Shown here: one piece after another, positions 6,189 to 6,902 of the stretch
Position numbering within the stretch: the first letter of the stretch is position 1
Layout: every line of letters starts with the position of its first letter
Assembly (NCBI GenBank): GCA_002358345.1
Contig: DEOR01000036.1
Span: 1,219-8,120, forward strand
DNA length: 6,902 bases
Reading direction: 5' to 3'
DNA from: Proteobacteria bacterium UBA3413
GTDB lineage: Bacteria > Pseudomonadota > Gammaproteobacteria > Magnimaribacterales > D2472
Made by a program: the position numbers and the translations under genes
The notes under the pieces: model-generated
The model's input: the letters and a program-made list of their open reading frames with translations, nothing else
Databases searched by the model: none
Told to the model about the DNA's origin: nothing

Positions 6189-6902
6189 CAAGCACGCTTA
6201 GAGCTGCCTGGGCTCTTTTCCATAACTTTGATTCCGCAGCGCTTAATTTTTTTGCCTTTACGTTGCTGATAAAAGTAATCAGCAATCCTTTTAATTTTTC
6301 AGTTTCACCAACTTGTTGAGAAAATTTATTCTGAAGCATTTCTAAGGTTAATAATTGCTTTATAGCTTTGTCACTATCCGGCGATTCAATCCCAGCCATC
6401 AACTCCATCATGACCACGGTTTTTGTAACTTCATCAACATTATTATGATAAGCAGGCTTGTTTAATGCTTTTAAGATGTCTTTGTCTATAGAAGAATTTG
6501 CTAGAATTTCTGATTCAAGCAACGCAGGTAGATCCATGTAACCCGATACCTTTTGTAAGATAATTTCTTCAGCTTGCTTGCCCTCATAAGATTTTATAGC
6601 TTTTTGTATTTTTAAGAACTCAGGCGATTTCCTTGTTTTAGTTAGCTCTCTTAATTGCTCTTTAATTTTAGAAAGAGAAAACCCATCTTGGCCAAGTTCC
6701 TTGGAAAGAGCACCTATAATCTTTATCTCATCGTTGGCAATTGTTTTTTCTGCTTCATAGAACCGATCAGCACTTTCATTGAGTATTTTCCAGAGCGTCG
6801 GCTCATTCTTTTTGCCCGCCGGACCAATGTTTTGATAGTCTCGTTTTAATCGCTGATACTTTTGAATGCAGAGCTGGGTATCCTCATCATTGATGACCTT
6901 AA
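6172..6902 (-). CDS. DUF349 domain-containing protein (5' partial, C-terminal part)
   Basis: The minus frame ending at TAA (6174-6172) has no stop all the way to the window edge, giving 242 visible residues; the methionine at 6537 is internal (residue 122) and is not the start. The protein is charged, helical and lysine/glutamate-rich, with no membrane segment or signal visible. Near the left end of the visible part, LKRDYQNIGPAGKK (18-31), TLWKIL (35-40) and a following phenylalanine (F47) match the DUF349 repeat pattern of W/Y-x-x-IGP, then LW, then F. The C-terminal stretch MELMAGIESPDSDKA (165-179) resembles the conserved EILAG-x-ESP-x-xD tail of gammaproteobacterial DUF349 proteins. Those proteins are usually 600-900 residues with several repeats, so most of the gene should lie to the right. 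Function is unknown. Genes converge here, with a 17-base tail-to-tail overlap. Family call is by motif memory. Confidence 0.75.
   Translation of the reverse strand, partial: KVINDEDTQLCIQKYQRLKRDYQNIGPAGKKNEPTLWKILNESADRFYEAEKTIANDEIKIIGALSKELGQDGFSLSKIKEQLRELTKTRKSPEFLKIQKAIKSYEGKQAEEIILQKVSGYMDLPALLESEILANSSIDKDILKALNKPAYHNNVDEVTKTVVMMELMAGIESPDSDKAIKQLLTLEMLQNKFSQQVGETEKLKGLLITFISNVKAKKLSAAESKLWKRAQAALSVLAKHLP
6200..6219 (+). terminator. Possible weak intrinsic terminator after the MATE gene
   Basis: AGAGCT (6200-6205) can pair with GGCTCT (6211-6216, with one G-U pair) around the 5-base loop GCCTG, followed by a short T run (6216-6219). It lies 12 bases after the MATE stop, on the transcript of the + strand operon and inside the opposite-strand DUF349 coding region. 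The stem is only 5-6 bp and the T tract only four, so termination would be inefficient if it occurs. Confidence 0.35.

Noticed and set aside
6655..6849. 64-residue + strand ORF at the right edge
   Set aside because: It lies wholly within the minus-strand DUF349 reading frame, shows no family features, and is best explained as its antisense shadow.
1..6902. Defence system, mobile element, CRISPR array or tRNA
   Set aside because: No transposase, integrase, nuclease, toxin, spaced repeats or tRNA-like cloverleaf was seen on either strand; all genes belong to common metabolic, transport or regulatory families.

Overview
The window looks like an ordinary, gene-dense stretch of a moderately AT-rich gammaproteobacterial chromosome (roughly 40% GC by eye). 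The lineage is inferred from the family mix: a DUF1145 (YhhL-type) membrane protein, a gamma/betaproteobacterial-style DUF349 protein, a MATE exporter, a TetR regulator of the acyl-CoA-sensing type, and several lipid/ester-type hydrolases. An uncultured marine group is plausible, but nothing here proves it. Coding density is about 97%. The largest gene-free gap is 123 bases (2425-2547), and no RNA genes, mobile elements or CRISPR arrays are visible.

Left block (1-2424, + strand). Three genes form one tight run: a PaaI-type hotdog thioesterase whose 5' end lies left of the window, a DUF3089 alpha/beta hydrolase, and a signal-peptide-bearing alpha/beta hydrolase. The first two overlap by 4 bases (ATGA) and the last two by 17 bases. 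Together they look like a small ester/thioester hydrolysis operon: one thioesterase and one hydrolase in the cytoplasm, and one exported hydrolase. The substrate is unknown.

Right block (2425-6188, + strand). An intergenic region with two candidate promoters and an 8-bp perfect inverted repeat precedes a GPH/MelB-type (MFS_2) transporter. A 28-base gap containing a second short palindrome follows, then a TetR regulator, a small DUF1145 membrane protein (4-base ATGA overlap with tetR) and a MATE exporter (GTG start, 2 bases after the previous stop). The two flanking gaps of the transporter gene share a near-identical AAATAG(A/T)TT half-site. This suggests that the TetR protein controls its own gene and the transporter, and possibly the co-transcribed MATE gene.

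Right edge (6172-6902, - strand). The C-terminal ~242 residues of a DUF349-domain protein run in from the right. The reading frame has no stop up to the window edge, so the gene is longer than the 121-residue ORF that begins at its first in-window ATG. Its 3' end overlaps the MATE gene tail-to-tail by 17 bases.

I found no clearly novel system. The most checkable new leads are the paired operator-like repeats around the transporter gene, the KstR2/FadR-like C-terminus of the TetR protein, and the conserved-looking but functionally undefined DUF3089/thioesterase/hydrolase operon.
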